This document shows positions 62,296 to 64,000 of a DNA stretch of 64,000 bases, in pieces (within the stretch, counting starts at the first letter, position 1; every line of letters starts with the position of its first letter). Source of the stretch: Bacillus sp. S3. GTDB lineage: Bacteria; Bacillota; Bacilli; Bacillales; Cytobacillaceae. The position numbers and the translations under genes were made by a program. The DNA is taken from the NCBI RefSeq assembly GCF_005154805.1, contig NZ_CP039727.1, positions 2,167,501 to 2,231,500 on the forward strand, written 5' to 3'. A model generated the notes under the pieces. It was not told where the DNA came from. It did not search any database and saw only the letters and a program-made list of their open reading frames with translations.

Positions 62296-62500
62296 GGAAA
62301 TAGGTGCTAGTGAGTCAGTAACGACTTTTAGCTTAAAAGGGAAGTTGGTGAAAAACCAACGCGGTCCCGCCACTGTAAATGGGAGCAGCCTATATTTTGT
62401 CACTGTCTATTTGGATGGGAAGACATAGGATGCGATGATCATGAGCCAGGAAACCTGCCTAATTCTTGTGCGCCAATAAACCTACGAGGATAGGGAGGTG
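62296..62500 (+). ncRNA. Cobalamin (adenosylcobalamin) riboswitch
   Basis: Conserved elements in order: GGTGCTAGTGAG, GGGAAGTTGGTGAAAAACC, the B12 box region GCGGTCCCGCCACTGTAA followed by GGGAGCAGCC, and GAGCCAGGAAACCTGCC. A likely promoter (TGTCAA, 17 bp, TAATAT at 62229-62257) precedes it. It represses the downstream B12 uptake genes when cofactor is abundant. Confidence 0.96.
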
Positions 62501-62553
62501 TTGAGGCTAGTGCCCTATTACTTTTTACGAGTAATGGAAATCTAATCGTACCC

Positions 62554-62587
62554 AACATCTTCATTAATATGGAGATGTTTTTTTATT
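62554..62587 (+). terminator. Cobalamin riboswitch terminator
   Basis: AACATCTTCA / TGGAGATGTT stem (one G-U), 6-nt loop, T run; between riboswitch and btuF. Confidence 0.88.
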
Positions 62588-62652
62588 GCCACAAGCAGAA
62601 CTTCTTTTTTGTTGCTTACATAATAACTACACAGAAAGCAGGGAGAAGAAAC

Positions 62653-63618
62653 ATGAAGAAATGGTATTCACTATTGTTCGTCGTACTTTTAACATTAGGG
62701 GTCTTAGCAGGATGCGGGGAAAAGCAAGAGCAAGTTAAAGAGGACAAAACCGCGGGTGTTGAGAATAAAACAGAAGCAGCATTCCCAGTAACGATAAAGG
62801 ATGCTGTAGGCAATGAAGTTGTCTTAGAAAAGAAGCCTGAAAAAATTGTCTCTTTGATCCCAAGTAATACAGAAATCGCCTACGCGTTAGGTGCTGAGAA
62901 AGAAATTGTCGGTGTTTCTGATTTTGATAATTATCCTGAAGAGGTAACGAAAAAAGAGAAAATTGGCGGTATGGAAGTGAATCTTGAAAAAATAATCTCT
63001 TTACAGCCTAATTTAGTATTAGCCCATGCCTCTACTGCACATAATTCGGAAGCTGGCCTACAGCAATTAAAAGATGCCGGAATAGCCGTTCTTGTTGTGA
63101 ATGATGCACAAAATTTTGACCAAGTGTTTGATTCAATCAGTATGATTGGTAAAGCGACTGGAGAAACGAAGAAGGCGGACGAGCTTATACAAGGGATGAA
63201 GGACAAAATAGCGGATATTAAGGAAAAAGCAAAGAACATAAAAGAAAAGAAAACTGTCTTTATTGAAGTATCACCCGCTCCAGATATTTTTACAACTGGG
63301 AAAAATACGTTTATGAATGAAATGTTAACCATGATTAATGCCGAGAACCTCGCAAACGATCAAGAGGGCTGGATCAAGCTTGATCAAGAAGAAATCATTA
63401 AACGAAATCCGGATGTAATCATCACTACATATGGCGGCTATGAAGAGACAAAACCAGCTGAGCAAGTGTTAAGCAGAAAAGGCTGGGAAAATGTCAACGC
63501 CGTAAAAAATAAGCAAGTAATCGACGTAGATTCTGATCGAGTGACACGCTCAGGCCCTAGAATCGTTGAAGGAGTAGAAGATCTTGCGAAGGCTATTTAT
63601 CCAGAAGTTTTTAAATAA
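62653..63618 (+). CDS. btuF: Cobalamin ABC transporter substrate-binding lipoprotein BtuF
   Basis: 321 residues from ATG 62653 behind AGGGAGAAG; an upstream frame from 62569 crosses the terminator. Lipobox VLAGC (C21), then the helical-backbone (TroA/BtuF) domain: [28 protein letters not shown] is replaced along the fold by two lobes joined by a long helix (about 175-200). The cobalamin riboswitch upstream fixes the ligand as B12 rather than a siderophore. It overlaps btuC by 35 bp. Confidence 0.92.
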   Translation: MKKWYSLLFVVLLTLGVLAGCGEKQEQVKEDKTAGVENKTEAAFPVTIKDAVGNEVVLEKKPEKIVSLIPSNTEIAYALGAEKEIVGVSDFDNYPEEVTKKEKIGGMEVNLEKIISLQPNLVLAHASTAHNSEAGLQQLKDAGIAVLVVNDAQNFDQVFDSISMIGKATGETKKADELIQGMKDKIADIKEKAKNIKEKKTVFIEVSPAPDIFTTGKNTFMNEMLTMINAENLANDQEGWIKLDQEEIIKRNPDVIITTYGGYEETKPAEQVLSRKGWENVNAVKNKQVIDVDSDRVTRSGPRIVEGVEDLAKAIYPEVFK

Positions 63619-64000
63619 TAAATATGTAGCTTTTGCACTGGCAGGGATTTTCCTGTTAATTTCCGTACTGCTAGGAATCGCCATCGGAACTGTATCAGTT
63701 CCGATGGGGACGATTATTCACATTATTATAGCTAAGCTATTTGGATTACCATCACTTGACACAATCGACGCGATGCATACGAGTATTGTGTTGAATATTC
63801 GCCTGCCAAGGGTGATATTAGCGGGTCTTGTGGGGGCGTCCCTTGCCATTGCGGGGGCGGCATTTCAAGGGCTGTTAAGGAATCCGTTAGCAGATCCGTA
63901 TACATTAGGGGTCTCATCCGGCGCTTCCGTCGGTGCCGTTCTGACGCTGTTCTTTCATCTATCTATCCCATTTATCGGGATATTCACCTTGCCATTACTC
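63584..64000 (+). CDS. btuC: Cobalamin ABC transporter permease BtuC (3' end cut by window edge)
   Basis: 139 codons are present, open to the right edge. The start is a TTG at 63584, inside the btuF gene, with GGAG 9 nt upstream. The FecCD/BtuC core is plain: [21 protein letters not shown], then [20 protein letters not shown]. First helices at about 13-35 and 60-85. Partner of BtuF under the same riboswitch; the ATPase gene is expected just outside the window. Confidence 0.92.
   Translation, partial: MRRLFIQKFLNNKYVAFALAGIFLLISVLLGIAIGTVSVPMGTIIHIIIAKLFGLPSLDTIDAMHTSIVLNIRLPRVILAGLVGASLAIAGAAFQGLLRNPLADPYTLGVSSGASVGAVLTLFFHLSIPFIGIFTLPLL

Overview
The window is a low-GC, endospore-forming Firmicute chromosome, most likely a Bacillaceae member of the Bacillus/Neobacillus type. 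The evidence is a dltXABCD operon, a tricistronic GerA-type germinant receptor, a CotA spore-coat laccase, typical AGGAGG ribosome binding sites with frequent TTG/GTG starts, and Bacillus-style FMN, manganese and cobalamin riboswitches. No tRNA, rRNA, CRISPR array or replication origin was seen.

Region by region. 1-8.8 kb: a truncated type II NADH dehydrogenase behind two Rex-type operators, small envelope proteins (a secreted helical protein, TatA, a membrane protein with two H-x13-H pairs), the dlt operon including the tiny dltX, and an M42 peptidase. 8.9-10.8 kb: an IS256-family element inserted in a small membrane-protein gene; target duplication and reading frame can be rebuilt exactly. 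10.8-25.7 kb: CorA and a CorA-like paralog, germinant receptor genes plus DUF421, a radical SAM/SPASM protein, a PAS histidine kinase, assorted membrane proteins, a Bacillaceae palindromic repeat, and an MFS exporter broken by an in-frame TAA. 25.7-38.4 kb: CotA, then two convergent three-subunit molybdenum hydroxylase operons (one preceded by XdhC) flanking a class B penicillin-binding protein and a 38% glutamine protein. 38.6-52.1 kb: M32 carboxypeptidase, Mn-riboswitch-controlled TerC, PAP2 phosphatase, PssA, a cysteine-free HesB-like protein, an ABC exporter, a cold-shock protein, catalase with a PerR-type box, a second nonsense-interrupted gene, and an FMN-riboswitch rib operon (ribE-ribBA-ribH) without ribD.

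52.2-62.2 kb is the most unusual part. It is a catabolic cluster under a GTTTGTCWGACAAAC operator: M24 peptidase/hydrolase, ACS-type MFS transporter, a dedicated sigma-70 family factor, a FadR-type GntR regulator, MeaB chaperone, large and small subunits of an adenosylcobalamin-dependent acyl-CoA mutase, a PaaK-like acyl-CoA ligase and an SDR dehydrogenase. Two cre-like sites precede the transporter. The mutase departs from methylmalonyl-, isobutyryl- and 2-hydroxyisobutyryl-CoA mutases at several substrate-pocket positions (I96, V123, G216, N254), so its substrate is probably not one of the classical ones. Immediately downstream a cobalamin riboswitch controls btuF-btuC (cut by the window end), which would supply the cofactor.

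A plausible reading is import of an organic acid or hydrolysis of a precursor, activation by the ligase, B12 carbon-skeleton rearrangement, and oxidation by the SDR. This order is inference from gene content.
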